Assembly: GCF_005239225.2 (NCBI RefSeq)
Contig: NC_133296.1
Span: 7,068,001 to 7,132,000, forward strand
Length of the DNA stretch: 64,000 bases
Reading direction: 5' to 3'
Origin: Populus alba
Taxonomy: Eukaryota > Streptophyta > Magnoliopsida > Malpighiales > Salicaceae
Shown here: piece after piece, positions 35,991 to 48,395 of the stretch
Position numbering within the stretch: the stretch's first letter is position 1
How the letters are laid out: the number at the start of each line of letters is the position of its first letter
The notes under the pieces: model-generated
What the model was told of the DNA's origin: nothing
Database searches by the model: none
The model's input: the letters and a program-made list of their open reading frames with translations, nothing else
Made by a program: the position numbers and the translations under genes

Positions 35991-37989
35991 AAATTGCAAA
36001 CAAGAAATGCATGCAGAATTGAATAACGGACCTGGAGAAAAACGAAGGAGCTGCAGCAATGTTGAAGGCGTGCTGGCTGGTCTGTCCGTGTTCGTCTGCT
36101 CCAGCTCTTTTCCCTTTGTTCTCTGCTTGCGTCGGTCTCCTGCGTTCAGTTCTGTGTCCTCATCCCTTTCTCTCTACTGGTTTTAGCTTTTCTATCCTCT
36201 CTTCTGTTCTGCAGATCCTGGCGCTGAAAGTACAGGCGAAGGAGATGGCACTCCAGCTTCTCTTGTGCACAACCGGTCACGCTGATTCTGAAGACAACGA
36301 AGAATGCTGGTAACTGGTGTTGATCTCTGTCTTTCTCTTCTTGCCGATGCTTTCTCTGGAGACGACTGGGACCAGCTGCTGGTGCAGAGACGAGACTGGT
36401 CGCACTACTGGATTGTTGTTGCGGCTAGTACCTGCTTCCAGTGGTTGAGGGGCTGCGAGTTAGCGATGGCTGCCGGGGCTGAAGAAGACGCCGCTGTTGA
36501 AGCTGGAGACGGCTGCGTTCTGGTGCAGGACTTGGAGAAGAACTGTCTGTTTGAAATGTGAAGCAAAGCTCCTAACACTGCTTGTGACTCACGGTTTTGG
36601 CTGATAGTAAGAGAGGTTGTTGGACCGTGGGGAAGAATCTGGTGGTGATGGGGAGAAGCCAAAAAGAAAGACAGGACGAGGCTTTGGTTTTCTTGCTGTT
36701 CGGGTGAGGGACGATGTGTTAGGACCTGCTAGTTGGGAGTAGAGTCTGAAAGTTTGTGTTGATGAGCGGCTATGGGCTGTTTTTTTTTAGACTGACGGAA
36801 GGGAAAACTTTGCTGAGGGAAGGGGAAGGACGTTTGTGAAAAGAGAGATGGGGCTGTGACTTTAATGGGGTTCTCTGGAATTGCAAAGGAAGAATGGAGA
36901 TAGGGAACTAACAGAGAGGGGAGTTGCTGTGTTTTGGAGAAGAGATGGCGATGGTGGAAGGGCTGAGAGGGGAATCGGGGTTCTGGTGAAAGGGAGAGGG
37001 GACAGTGTAATGGCCAGAGAGAGATCCTTCTTTTCTCTCAGGGACTAGCTGCTTCGTTATTTTTTTTTTCTTTAAAAGATCAGCAGGGCTACGCTTCTTT
37101 GCTAGAGAAATAGGGTTAGGGTTTTTCTATGTTTCCTTTTATTTTTGTTTGCCTTTTTTTTTTTTTGCCCTCCCCCTGTAAAATTTTTCTCCCCCTCTTA
37201 TATAAGGCTGGATGTTCATTTATATAGAAAATCTCTACATGTGTTTATTTAAGGAAATATTACAATAATTATTGCAGAGATTATTTTCTATAACCATCAC
37301 CAACAAATCTCATATATATGGTATTTTATATTGCATTGATTATTTTCCATAACCGGCACGAATCAAATCATATATCCATTGTAATATTTTATATTGTAGT
37401 ATTTATATATGATTTAACAATTATCTCCTTGACATATTGCTTCCTTAATATTATTTCTGATGCTCTATGTTATCGCCACATGTAAACCTTTATTTTTTAT
37501 TTTTTTTTATTTGTGAAAATTTATCGATACATGGATTTAAAATTAGGTAGCAACAGATGCCCCCTCTTTACAATGCTTACGAAGCAAAACTTCTCAATGT
37601 TTTGCATAGTAAGCTTGTAAAGAAAAAAAAAGTCTTCCTCACTGGCTGAGTGATCCACTCATCCAAGGACTTCACTTTTTTTAAAAAGAAAATTGGTCTA
37701 TTTTCACGGGCGACCTGCCCACACACTCTCAACCTGGTCTATTTTCAGGGTCGACCTGCTCATATACTCATGCTGGTCTATTTTTATGGGTGACCTACCT
37801 TTTTGATTGGGTTAAACCAAGATCCTATCTGGCGATCTTCTTTAACTCGAAGCAAAGTCGGTGTGTAGCTCAGTCAACCTGAAATCTCATCTGACGATTC
37901 CCTTTAACCAAAGCTAAACTCTGTGTGTGGTTGGGTTAAACTGAGATCCCATCTAGCGATCTCCTTTAACCACATCCAATATAAAAATA

Positions 37990-39120
37990 TGTGTGTGGTC
38001 TCATTATGACGGGTGACCTACCCAAGTGAAAAAGGGGAAGAGTGGTCTCATTCTTATGGGTGACCTACCCAGGGGGATGAATGACCTCATTATAATGGGT
38101 GACCTACCCAAGTAAAAAAAAAAAAAAATGGAGAATGGTCTCATTCTAATGGGTGACCTACCCAGAAAAAATGGTCTCATTGTGATGGGTGACCTACCCA
38201 AGTGGAAAAGAGAAAAAGTGGTCTCATTCTTATGGGTGACCTACCCAGGGGGAAGAATGGCCTCATTATAATGGGTGACCTACCCAGGTAAAAAAAAAAG
38301 ATGGAGAATGGTCTCATTCTAATGGGTGACCTACCTAGAAAAAATGGTGGTCTCATTATGATGGGTGACCTACCCAAGTGGAAAGGGGGAAGAGTGATCT
38401 CATTCTTATGGGTGACCTACCCAGGGGGAAGAATGGCCTCATTATAATGGGTGACCTACCTAGGTAAACAAAAGATGGAGAATGGTCTCATTCTAATGGG
38501 TGACCTACCCAGAAAAATGGTCTCATTATGATGGGTGACCTACCCAAGTGGAAAAGAGGAAGAGTGGTCTCATTCTTATGGGTGACCTACCCAGGGGGAA
38601 GAATGGCCTCATTATAATGGGTGACCTACCCAGGTAAAAAAAGATAGAGAATGGTCTCATTCTAATGGGTGACCTACCCAAGAAAAATGGTGGTCTCATT
38701 GTGATGGGTGACCTACCCAGGTGAAAAGGGGGAAGAGTGGTCTCATTCTTATGGGTGACCTACCCAGGGGAAAGAATGGTCTCATTATAATGGGTGACCT
38801 ACCCAGGTAAAAAAAAAAAGATGGAGAATGGTCTCATTCTAATTGGTGACCTACCCAGAAAAAATGGTCTCATTGTGATGGGTGACCTACCCAAGTGGAA
38901 AGGGGGAAGAATGGTCTCATTCTTATGGGTGACCTACCCAGGGGAAAGAATGGCCTCATTATAATGAGTGACCTACCCAGGTAAAAAAAAAAGAAAAAAA
39001 AGATGGAGAATGGTCTCATTCTAATGGGTGACCTACCCAGAAAAAATGGTCTCATTGTGATGGGTGACCTACCCAAATGTAAGATGGTCTCATTATGACG
39101 GGTGACCTACCCAAATGGAA
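37990..39120. repeat. Tandem array with higher-order structure in the Ogre-like LTR
   Basis: The basic unit is about 35-40 bp with core ATGGGTGACCTACCCA, itself a near-palindrome (GGGT...ACCC). Four unit types distinguished by CTTATG, TATAATG, CTAATG and GTGATG/ATGATG alternate in order, giving a higher-order period of roughly 150-180 bp repeated six to seven times. Poly-A runs of varying length punctuate the third spacer. More diverged relatives (GGTCTATTTT, GACCTGCC) occur at 37690-37800 and 39140-39410. ORFs with GRSPIxMRP repeats on the minus strand simply follow the period. Confidence 0.9.
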
Positions 39121-40099
39121 GATGATGGTTTTTTTTTTTTAGAAAGGGGTCTCAATATCTGGAGACCTGCCTATTGTAAAAATTTAGAACAACTCCACGT
39201 TTTTTTTTTTTTTTTTTTTTTGAAAAAAAAAACTCCATGCTTTATTTTTTAGGAAACAATCTCAATATCGGGTGACTGGCCCCTCTTAAAATTCTTAGAA
39301 AACTCCACGCTTTTCTAAGAAACAGTTTCAATATCAGGCGATCGGCCCAAAAACATTCTTAGAAAACTCCACGCTTTTCTAAGAAATGGTCTCAATATCG
39401 GGTGACCTGCCCATCTCAAACTTCAAAAGAAAACATCTTACCTCGAGGAAATGAAACAGTGCTGGTTCACAATTCATATTCTTTTCCGTAGCTCCGTTGA
39501 CTTGAGATTGTCTCTTAGTGATTCCCAAAAACTTGGAACTATTTTGGCTTTCGTCACACATTCTCCTATTTTGAAAACATAGGTCCCCTTTTCTGTTGTA
39601 GACTTATTGAGCTTCTGTTTCCATTTGTTTGTCTGACTCATCTTCTTACAACAGAATATGCTCCATGTGTTATACTTCCTATCCTCTTGGTGAAGAGATC
39701 TTTGGTTCCTTATGGGGCCCTTTCTTGCTCAATTGGGTATTGTCTTTTATTATTTTAAAAGGAAAACTCAAAAGATTTGGTTTTGTTCATGAAAACTAAA
39801 ACTTTCAATGCAATTAGCAATTCTCATAAAAGATGCTTTTTTAGAAGTTTTTATTATGATACCCCTTTGGGCTTTGGTTCACTATGGACCCCTATGTGCA
39901 CTTCATGCACTTCTTGCCCCCTAGTGTGGTGTGCAAAAATATATCAAGTTTAGATTTGATTTGGTTCTCTCCAATTGATGGAGTCATCTCCTTATTCATG
40001 CGTAAAAAAACAGTTCTTTTAAGTAAAAGATTTGAAATGCTATAAGATCATATGTTTTATGAAAAAAAAGGTTCTTTACAAAGAGAATTCATGGCCGAA

Positions 40100-40870
40100 C
40101 TTTATTTCATTGATCGGGAAGCATAGTATTTCTTTATAGAGTCAGTATTCACAGGTCTAACTAGATCTTCTCCATCCATTCTAGATAACAAGAAAGCTCT
40201 TCCTGAGACCACTTTCTTTACCACGTAAGGGCCCTCATTGTTTGGCGCCTATTTACTCTAATCTTCTCCTAGTAAAAGCAATATTTTCTTCAACGTAAGA
40301 TCTTCTTCGTGGAATCCTTGAGGTCGGACCTTCTTATCATATGATTTGGCCATTCTTCTTTAGTATAGTTGATGATGGCAAATTACAGCTATCCTCTTTT
40401 CACTTATCAGATTCAACTATTTATATCTAACTTTTGCCCATTCCAACTCTTCTAAACTCAAAGTCTATCAATACTCTTAATGAGGGGTTTTCCACTTCTA
40501 AAAGCATCGCCGCCTCTATTCCATATACCAAACATATACGGGGTGGCTCCTATTGAGGTTTGGAATGCGGTGCAGTATGCGTGAAGGGCCAATGGCAACA
40601 TCTCATGTCAATCCTTGTAGGTGAATATCATCTTCTAAATAATCTTCTTGACATTTTTGTTAGCAACTTCTACCACACCATTCATCTTTGGCCTATGTGA
40701 CGAGGAATTGGAATGCTTGATTTTCCATCCAGTGTAGAGTTCTATTGTCATCTTGCCATTGAAGTTTTAGGCATTATTGGATATGATCTTTTCTAGTGGA
40801 CCATATCGACAGATCAAATCTCTTTTCATAGACTTCTTCACCACTTTTTGCCTCCAAAATCTCAATAAAG
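40100..40870 (-). pseudogene. Ogre/Tat-type integrase remnant
   Basis: The minus strand shows integrase-like pieces (SHRPKMNGVVEVANKN, then LALHAYCTAFQTS.GATPYMF) with stop codons and frameshifts. Together with the upstream segments it belongs to the same decayed pol gene. Confidence 0.65.
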
Positions 40871-41134
40871 TCTCGTCGGATGATTTTTACACAAAATTTC
40901 CCAATCAAGACAAAAATCCCTTGCCAACCTCCTCAAAGTCTTCTTATTGATTGTGGATGCCCCCATGGGATATGTCTGGTTTTGGATGAAATTCTTGATA
41001 TCATAGTACCAAGGGTTTCCATTTATTTCCCTTTCAACTAAGTAACAATGAGCTAAGTTATTTCTTATATCAATGTGTATCGGTTGTACCTTGTGCCCAA
41101 AGTCGATTCTAGCCATAGAAGTTGGCGTGACCAA
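40862..41134 (-). pseudogene. Ogre/Tat-type RNase H-integrase linker remnant
   Basis: Open segment with IHIDIRNNLAHC, NPWYYDIKNFI and YPMGASTINKKTLRRLA, which matches the linker between RNase H and integrase in Tat/Ogre polyproteins as I recall them. It is one fragment of a frameshifted pol. Confidence 0.7.
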
Positions 41135-41289
41135 AACATCAGAATGATTACCTTCCCTTCCTAGATGGGTGAATTCTATTTTCTCAAATTATCCGGCTAA
41201 TTTGGACAAGTATTCATGGTAAGGCCTTAACTTCTCTTCCTTGGTTTTCCATTCTCTTTTTTACTTGGAAAATTATCAACATTGAGTCT

Positions 41290-41640
41290 TCATACACATC
41301 TATCTTTCTGATGTTTAGCTCCAATGCAACCACTAAAATCGAGAATGCAAGCTTCATACTCAGTTGTGTTATTAGTACACCCAAATTGTGACTTAACTAA
41401 AACCGAATATTGTTTCTTATTAGGAGAGATTAACACAGCCCCCCACTCTGTTACCATAGCACCATCAAAATACACAATCCAACAATCTAATTTCCCTTCC
41501 TCGACTGAAAACACATCTTCATTAGGAAAATCAACGTTTAACAGCTCATAATCTTCCATAGCATGGTCAGCTAGGTGATCAGTGATGACATTCCCTTTCA
41601 TGGCTTTCCTTGTCATGTATACTATGTTGTACTCAGCTTG
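41290..41640 (-). pseudogene. Ogre/Tat-type RNase H remnant
   Basis: Contains CWIVYFDGA, GAVLISP and CTNNTTEYEACI, the first acidic and TEYEA motifs of retrotransposon RNase H. The downstream part is out of frame. Confidence 0.75.
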
Positions 41641-41756
41641 TAGAACTTGTCATTTTGCAATTCGGCTTGATAGATAGGGGTGGATTCAGTAGGTACTGCT
41701 TGATTTTCTCAAAAACTTCTTCACACTCTTATTCCAAATTCCAAAATTCTTCTTCC

Positions 41757-42700
41757 TTAACAATCAAAGATTAGCTCACAAGTCGTGGTTAATTGGAATA
41801 TAAACCGGGCAATGTAATTCAATCTTCCTAAGAACCTTATTACATCCTTCTCAGTCTTGGGAGGTGGCATAAATTGAATAGCCTTTACTTTGTTGGGATC
41901 CACTTTTATCCCTTTGTCACTCAACACAAATTCTAACAACTTTCCAGATTTCACCTCGAATGAACACCTCGTTTGGTTAAGCCTCAACTTATACTTTCTT
42001 AGTCTTTCAAATAATTCCTTCAATGACTCTCTTCCTCTTCAGATTTAGCAGTCATATCATCCATGTATACCTCAATCTCTTTGTGCATCATGTCATGAAA
42101 TAAAGTCACCATGGTCCTTTGGTAGCTGGCCCTGACATTCTTCAATCCAAATGGCATGACCTTGTAACAAAAAGGTTCCCCATGGTGTTATAATGTTGTC
42201 TTCTTCTTATCCTCTTACGCCATTTTTATCTGATTGTAGCTCGAAAATCCGTTCATAAAGGAATATGTGGAGCTACATGCTGCATTGTCAAACATATCTA
42301 TGTGTGGTAGACAAACTCTGATTTTATCTTCCTTTTTTGGTACAACCACTATGTTGGACACCTATTGTGGATATTTGACTACTTTTAAAAAATCGGCGTT
42401 CCACTGCTTTTCAATTTCTGCTTTTACATTGATTAAGACATCCGGATGGATTCTTCTAAACTTTTGCTTAATCAATTTGCATCCTTCTACCAGAAGTACC
42501 CTTTGTATTACGATATCCGTATCTAAGCCAAACATATCCTCATAAGAACAAGCAAATACATCTATATAATCTTGAAGTAATCAACTCTTCTCTTTCTTTA
42601 GGGGTAATCAAAGTCCCTATCTTCAACTCTCTCTTGATTTCTTCATTGCCCACATATATGGTTTCAAGTTCTTCTTTAGCGGGTTTCCAAGCTTGTTCGT
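41757..42700 (-). pseudogene. Ogre/Tat-type reverse transcriptase remnant
   Basis: Minus-strand pieces in order: DVFACSYEDMFGLDTDIV, CKLIKQKFRRI, LPHIDMF (with about 15 residues missing before it), GFSSYNQIKMA, FCYKVMPFGLKN, YMDDM (the catalytic F/YxDD box) and SDKGIKVDPNKVKAI. Several stops and frameshifts make it non-functional. Confidence 0.75.
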
Positions 42701-43423
42701 GTTATTAATTTTTGTGAATCCCCTAATGTTATTTTCCTACCATTCTTCCTCTTTTACAACTAATATGTATTCTTTAAAGTCCGGCCATTCATTCTCAATG
42801 TAAAGTGCAAGTGTAGTTATGGAAGATTTGCTTTGAAAAGGAAAGTGATGTGTAAAAACACCAAGATGAACTTTTGAAAATGCATGATCTCATAAAAGGG
42901 AAAAAGTTGTCTAAAAAAACATTTGCTCGAGCAATTTAATTAGGTGCGCAACATTATTCCAAATTCCTTCAAGCTCTTTTTGGTATTATGTTCCTAGGTG
43001 TGACCTTACTTCATTTTTTTATCCTTTTCCTTAGTCAAGTTTGTGGATTCTAGAAAAGGGACCTACGTTTCTAGGTCTACAGATACGTGCATAGATGTAT
43101 AAGAAAATGCATGATACGATGCATGATTGTGATAAGAATGCTTTCTATATTGGGTATGGATGCAGCCTTCTTGTGAACGAATAATAGCCATCACCTTATA
43201 AACATAGGTTCTCTTGTCACATTGCTAGGAGTATTGCCTTTCAAGTCATTTGCTTGAATCATATTCACCAAGAGACAGATTTTGCATAAGAAGATTGGTC
43301 AACGCCCTTTTCATTAATGCTTGATAAGTTTATTACATTTAGAAATACCATATTTTAATCCCTTTCCTTAACAAACTCTCTGACCAAAGCTAAAAAGGCA
43401 AAGCCGCGGTTCTCAATCTTTCC
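42701..43423 (-). other. Expected gag/protease position, nothing recognised
   Basis: Between ORF1 and reverse transcriptase, where Ogre gag and protease should lie, only about 0.7 kb is present. I see no zinc knuckle or protease motif, so gag and protease are probably deleted. Confidence 0.4.
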
Positions 43424-44963
43424 TTAACAAATTTTTTCTTGGTAATATTCTGCACTTCCTTGGCAATCGTTAAAGTCAATCTCCATTGCTTCAAGTTCAG
43501 AGCAACTTTGCATCCAATCCAAACTCATCCTTCCTAGCTCCTTCTCACTTTCTTCCCTGGTAATCTTCTCCTCACCTAGCTTTAACTCAAGCTTTGTTAT
43601 TCGCGCATCTCTAAATTGTATTTGCTCATCTAGAAATGCTCTCCTTTTATCTTCTTTTAGCATCATTTCTTTCAACATTGTCTTGTCTTTCATGCTTTAG
43701 CTCAACTCTATTCGAAGTTTTTCCACTTGCCTTTTTAACTCCTCTTCATTATTGACCCTTTTGCTCTTAATAGGCTTTTATATAGTTTGGGGAGATTTGG
43801 CCTCTACACAAGGCATGGCTGAAGTAGTTAAGTCTCTCCATCTTGCATATCCTTCACTTGCACTTGGATCCTTTAAACCTTCTATCTTAACCAAAACCAG
43901 ATACCTCCAATCTTGTTAGATGATCTCCAAAACTTCTTGTGCAATGGGATCTTTGAACAAACCAATGAATTGAGCAATTCCTATAGTCCTTAGAATAAAC
44001 TGCATGCCCCCAAGTTGCCTTACCATTAGGGCAGGAGCATAACTCACATAACCTGTAATCCCTACCAATGGCACCCAACGTCTTTGTCCACAACTCATTA
44101 GGACTTCCACTGTCGTTACTCATGGGGCTCTCCACTTAAAATCACTATTAGGCAAACCTTTTAATTTGTCAACCCAACCTTGGTTGTCTAGATCTCCCCA
44201 TTCTTCTTCTTCTACTAACTTCAGGGGTCTTTGGGTGAACCACCAAAAATCATTGAAGACAGGCTTTTTTTTTGTTTCGATATGGCTAACCATCCAGATA
44301 TACAACAATTACGTGCAGCATCTCATTGCTTCTTTTCCAGTCCTCCTACAATGGTTAAGTGTCAAGATGGTTTCGGCTAAAACCAGCTACTGGATTGATT
44401 TGTGTATTCTCACTCTACATAAGCAGCAGCGACCTCCAAACTCACTACACCCGTCTGGCTTGAGAGCAACACAAAGCCAAAAATGCCCAAGGCAATCAAT
44501 CTCTTTTTTCTAATCCTGACTTCTTTTCTAGTTCAATTTCTAGCATCCTCCATTTTAGACCGGTTGCATTCTTTTCCAAAAACTTTTCTAATTTGACGAT
44601 TCTGAGCAGTTTTGACAGTTCGAGGATGATCTTGCCAGATCTCAAAGGAAAATAAATCATATACAGATTGTTTGGAAACTCCGTCAACATTTCATATTCC
44701 TCCATAGTGGGACATAGGTATATGCTTCTAAAAGAAAAAACACCAGTAGTCTGGATCCAAAAATGAACTAAGGCTCGCACAGCTGGGCTTAAAACTTCTA
44801 TCCTTGCAATTTCCACCAAACATCTGTATTTCCTAAAAAATGCATCCTTATCCACATTCTGAAAGCGAGTCATTAACTTGTTCACCTCATTCATAATGCA
44901 ATTTAGGTTCTTGATTGGTGACAGTTTCTTAGCATCGCTTCTAAGGCAGTCTCCTTTAGTCAA
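43424..44963 (-). pseudogene. Ogre ORF1 (DUF7745-like), frameshifted
   Basis: Segments in order on the minus strand are 44963-44496 (NPVRALVHFW-type region, SPAVRALVHFWIQTTGVFSF, PTMEEYEMLT), 44308-43887 (GITGYVSYAPALMVRQLGGMQFI, GIAQFIGLF), and 43693-43424, a Lys/Glu-rich coiled coil. This resembles the DUF7745 protein encoded by the extra upstream ORF of Ogre elements, whose role is unknown. Frameshifts separate the pieces. Confidence 0.65.
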
Positions 44964-45524
44964 TTGTGACAGTTCAAAATTTTTCCATATTCTATGATGG
45001 AAAATTTAGCAATGGTGGCCATTTCGTTCACAAGTCCTGGTCTTCAAAATGCCTTAGGGTTAGACTTGTTTTGATACAAAAGATATTATGGAGCATACAC
45101 CCTAATGATAGGTTCTAGTTCCTTTACGTGAGACATGGGGTAGGTTTACTACTTGGTCTCTAAAAAAGGGTCTCCTGTTGTCCCAGTGATCGCCCTCGTA
45201 AAGGCAATATGGGGGTTCAGCAGATGGTGGGATGGCACGTGTACCAATCACTATCAATCTAAACACTCAGCAAAGAGTTAGGGTTTACACAAACTTAAAC
45301 CTTGACTCAAGTCATAAGGCAAGCTGCTAGTTCCCCACTTAACTTAAAGTTTAATGTGTGTGCTCTCCAAAAAGAGAATAATAATAAAGTGATGAATGAC
45401 TACATCATGTATGACAGAATGTAAAGATGCATGCTAAAGCTTTTAAACAAATTATGATTCATAGTAAAAAAAACAACAACACATAGCATAATAACAAAAA
45501 CAATTACCAAGCTTAGTCCAAGGG

Positions 45525-45542
45525 TCCCCAGTGGAGTCGCCA
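45525..45542 (-). promoter_or_regulatory. Primer binding site, tRNA-Arg type (Ogre-like element)
   Basis: The minus strand reads TGGCGACTCCACTGGGGA, 3 nt inside the 5' LTR (which ends at 45546). This is the primer type typical of Ogre elements and it fixes the element's orientation. Confidence 0.75.
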
Positions 45543-45545
45543 TTC

Positions 45546-48045
45546 TGTCGCACGTCACCCGCGTGGCGTCTGATGGCGATTTTTCATTTTATGTTTTTGT
45601 TGATTTGTTTGATTGGTTTTTTGGAGTCGCCACCTAGTATTATGGTTACTAGGTACCCTAACTGGTCTTTCAGAGATTCTAAGGCAAGGGACTGGTTGCG
45701 TAAAGGGAAGGTATTAGCACCCCTATTACGCCCTACCTAAGGTAAGCTGCTTGGTGTTTGGTTTGTCTTATAATTGCTATGGTGTTGGTGTTTTCTAATC
45801 CCAACAATTTTCCTATGATAGGTTTGCTATGATGAACAAACTTGGATTCAAAGTCTAAAAAAAAAAAAGACCCTTGGTCAATGTGGATCTCACCCTTAGA
45901 TATGTCTACAAAGTACCAAGGAGAACCAATGCAGATCTCTTGAAATCTGTGTTTGATTCAAACCAAATTTATTAAGATAGAAATCCATGGAGATTCCATG
46001 TGCTGTAAAAACTCATCTTTCCCTTAGTATTTCAAGAGTTTGCGACTCGTAAATCGCAAGAAGGAAGGACAGATTTAGAAATCTAAGGAAATTAGGAGCG
46101 CTTTAAAAGCCTCCTTTTGCCTTAGTATTTCATACTTTCACGGCTCGTAAACCGTGGAGTAAAAAATTTGAAATTTTGAAATGTCCTCGATTATAATCAA
46201 GGCTTCTTTCAAGGATGTGTGCGGATTTATTACTCCCAATAATATTTTGGATATTCGTCCTTTAAGGATTTCTTTATCCAAACATTAGCGGTGAATAATA
46301 GATGAATTCCCCCCAAAATAAGATTTTTATAGTTTTTGGAATATTGGCCAATACCCTTTGGAGTTTTACAAACATGTTGTAAAATCCAGAAATGCAAGAA
46401 AATAATTTGTGTTTAAGAAATCTATGCGAAAACACATTTTCAAAACTTCCAATATTTTTTTTATATAAAAAGAACATTCAAAACATGTTAGAGTATTGGC
46501 CGTATGCAACACATAAGAAAACATTTGTTTTTGATATATATGTATATTTGTCACATTGCGTCGAAAAACCGGGTATTCTAAATACGAGATTGATATTTTT
46601 TTTTTACAATATAATATAAAAAAAATCTAGACCTTGAAATAAATATGCTAGAAAATAAATTTCTTTCTCTTTCTTTTATTTTATTTTAAAAATAATAATA
46701 AAAAAAAAATAGTCCGGCCGGGTCACCTGCCCAAGCAAGTGACCCGGCTGGACACAAAAAAAAGGGTACAGTTACAGCTTAAGGGTGCAAAACTGGCGAG
46801 TTACTGTTCAAGTGAATTAAATTTCACTTGAACAGTAACAAATTGCAAACAAGAAATGCATGCAGAATTGAATAACGGACATGGAGAAAAACGAAGGAGC
46901 TGCAGCAATGTTGAAGGCGTGCTGGCTGGTCTGTCCGTGTTCGTCTGCTCCAGCTCTTTTCCCTTTGTTCTCTGCTTGCGTCGGTCTCCTGCGTTCAGTT
47001 CTGTGTCCTCATCCCTTTCTCTCTACTGGTTTTAGCTTTTCTATCCTCTCTTCTGTTCTGCAGATCCTGGCGCTGAAAGTACAGGCGAAGGAGATGGCAC
47101 TCCAGCTTCTCTTGTGCACAACCGGTCACGCTGATTCTGAAGACAACGAAGAATGCTGGTAACTGGTGTTGATCTCTGTCTTTCTCTTCTTGCCGATGCT
47201 TTCTCTGGAGACGACTGGGACCAGCTGCTGGTGCAGAGACGAGACTGGTCGCACTACTGGATTGTTGTTGCGGCTAGTACCTGCTTCCAGTGGTTGAGGG
47301 GCTGCGAGTTAGCGATGGCTGCCGGGGCTGAAGACGACGCCGCTGTTGAAGCTGGAGACGGCTGCGTTCTGGTGCAGGACTTGGAGAAGAACTGTCTGTT
47401 TGAAATATGAAGCAAAGCTCCTAACACTGCTTGTGACTCACGGTTTTGGCTGATAGTAAGAGAGGTTGTTGGACCGTGGGGAAGAATCTGGTGGTGATGG
47501 GGAGAAGCCAAAAAGAAAGACAGGACGAGGCTTTGGTTTTCTTGCTGTTCGGGTGAGGGACGATGTGTTAGGACCTGCTAGTTGTCTGAAAGTTTGTGTT
47601 GATGAGCGGCTATGGGCTGTTTTTTTTTTTAGAAAGGGGTCTCAATATCTGGAGACCTGCCTATTGTAAAAATTTAGAACAACTCCATGTTTTTTTTTTT
47701 TTTTTGAAAAAAAAACTCCATGCTTTATTTTTTAGGAAACAATCTCAATATCGGGTGACTGACCCCTCTTAAAATTCTTAGAAAACTCCACACTTTTTCT
47801 AAGAAACAGTTTTCAATATCAGGCGATCGGCCCAAAAACATTCTTAGAAAACTCCACGCTTTTCTAAGAAATGGTCTCAATATCGGGTGACCTGCCCATC
47901 TCAAACTTCAAAAGAAAACATCTTACCTCGAGGAAATGAAACAGTGCTGGTTCACAATTCATATTCTTTTCCGTAGCTCCGTTGACTTGAGATTGTCTCT
48001 TAGTGATTCCCAAAAACTTGGAACTATTTTGGCTTTCGTCACACA
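45546..48045 (-). repeat. 5' LTR of the Ogre-like element, internally deleted
   Basis: 2500 bp, nearly identical to the outer parts of 34698-39560. It lacks the 2.35 kb corresponding to 36791-39141, with the junction inside a poly-T tract followed by AGAAAGGGG (47620-47637). Beyond its outer end lie four bases, TTCT, and then the 46-bp repeat. Confidence 0.85.
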
Positions 48046-48049
48046 TTCT

Positions 48050-48095
48050 CCTTAGAATGACAAAGTTTAATGACACTACTTACCTCATTGTCGGG
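48050..48095. repeat. 46-bp direct repeat flanking the Ogre-like insertion, right copy
   Basis: Duplicate of 34652-34697. The host element's integrase frame continues to the right from here. Confidence 0.85.
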
Positions 48096-48395
48096 AATGC
48101 GTCTTTGAAATATTTGATCTGGACAATTTTTGAATAAGTAAGGGTCATCCACATAAAAGTTCTTCACTTCGTTCAAAAACTTTCCTTTGTCTTCGGTACT
48201 TCAGTGAGGTGGCAAATCTCCTAAAGGAAGAAAATTGATATTTTTAGCAAACCAAGGCATTGAACTAAGAGAAAGTAAGGATTCGTCAGGAGAGTAATCA
48301 TCGATTGGTGGGATGTCAGATGTCAAATCTGTTGTCACTTTTGACAAAAGATTAGCATCAATATTTTTGGTGCCTTTTTCATCCGTGATTTCTTC
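48096..48395 (-). pseudogene. RNase H-integrase junction remnant of the Athila-type element
   Basis: Minus-strand frame with DEKGTKN, PWFAKNINFL, a stop, DKGKFLNEVKNFYVDDPYLFKNCPDQIF and RIPDNEVSSVIK, typical of the segment that leads into the Athila integrase zinc-binding domain. It directly follows the protease ORF, so reverse transcriptase and most of RNase H are deleted at about 48395. Confidence 0.7.

Larger units (their letters stand above)
34698..39560 (-). repeat. 3' LTR of the Ogre-like element, full length
   Basis: 4863 bp, TGTCGCACGTCACC to TCGTCACACA on the plus strand. It carries the family block GAGTCGCCACCTAGTATTAT, a 17-bp-stem hairpin (35951-35990) and the tandem array at 37990-39120. 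The paired LTR lacks 36791-39141 because of a deletion between poly-T tracts. The short ORFs at 36059-36561 are not supported as genes. Confidence 0.85.
34698..48045 (-). mobile_element. Ogre/Tat-type Ty3/gypsy retrotransposon nested in the Athila-type element
   Basis: A 13.3-kb element with LTRs 34698-39560 and 45546-48045. Minus-strand order is 5' LTR, tRNA-Arg-type primer site (45525-45542), an extra ORF1 of DUF7745 type, decayed pol (RT, RNase H, integrase), a short purine tract (AGGAGAA, 39561-39567) and 3' LTR. An ORF1 upstream of gag-pol and a tRNA-Arg primer are the hallmarks of Ogre elements. The LTRs share nearly all bases over their common 2.5 kb, with about a dozen substitutions by eye, so this insertion is younger than its host. 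It lacks a normal 5-bp target duplication and is flanked by a 46-bp direct repeat instead. No gag is recognised. Confidence 0.85.

Noticed and set aside
36059..36561. Two ORFs of about 85 codons, repeated at 46881-47410
   Set aside because: They lie inside the LTRs of the Ogre-like element, have no recognisable domain, and are duplicated only because LTRs are duplicated.
37990..39120. Regularly spaced repeats resembling a CRISPR array, and repeated GRSPIxMRP ORFs
   Set aside because: Spacers are repeats too, the DNA is a plant retrotransposon LTR, and the peptide repeat only reflects the DNA period.
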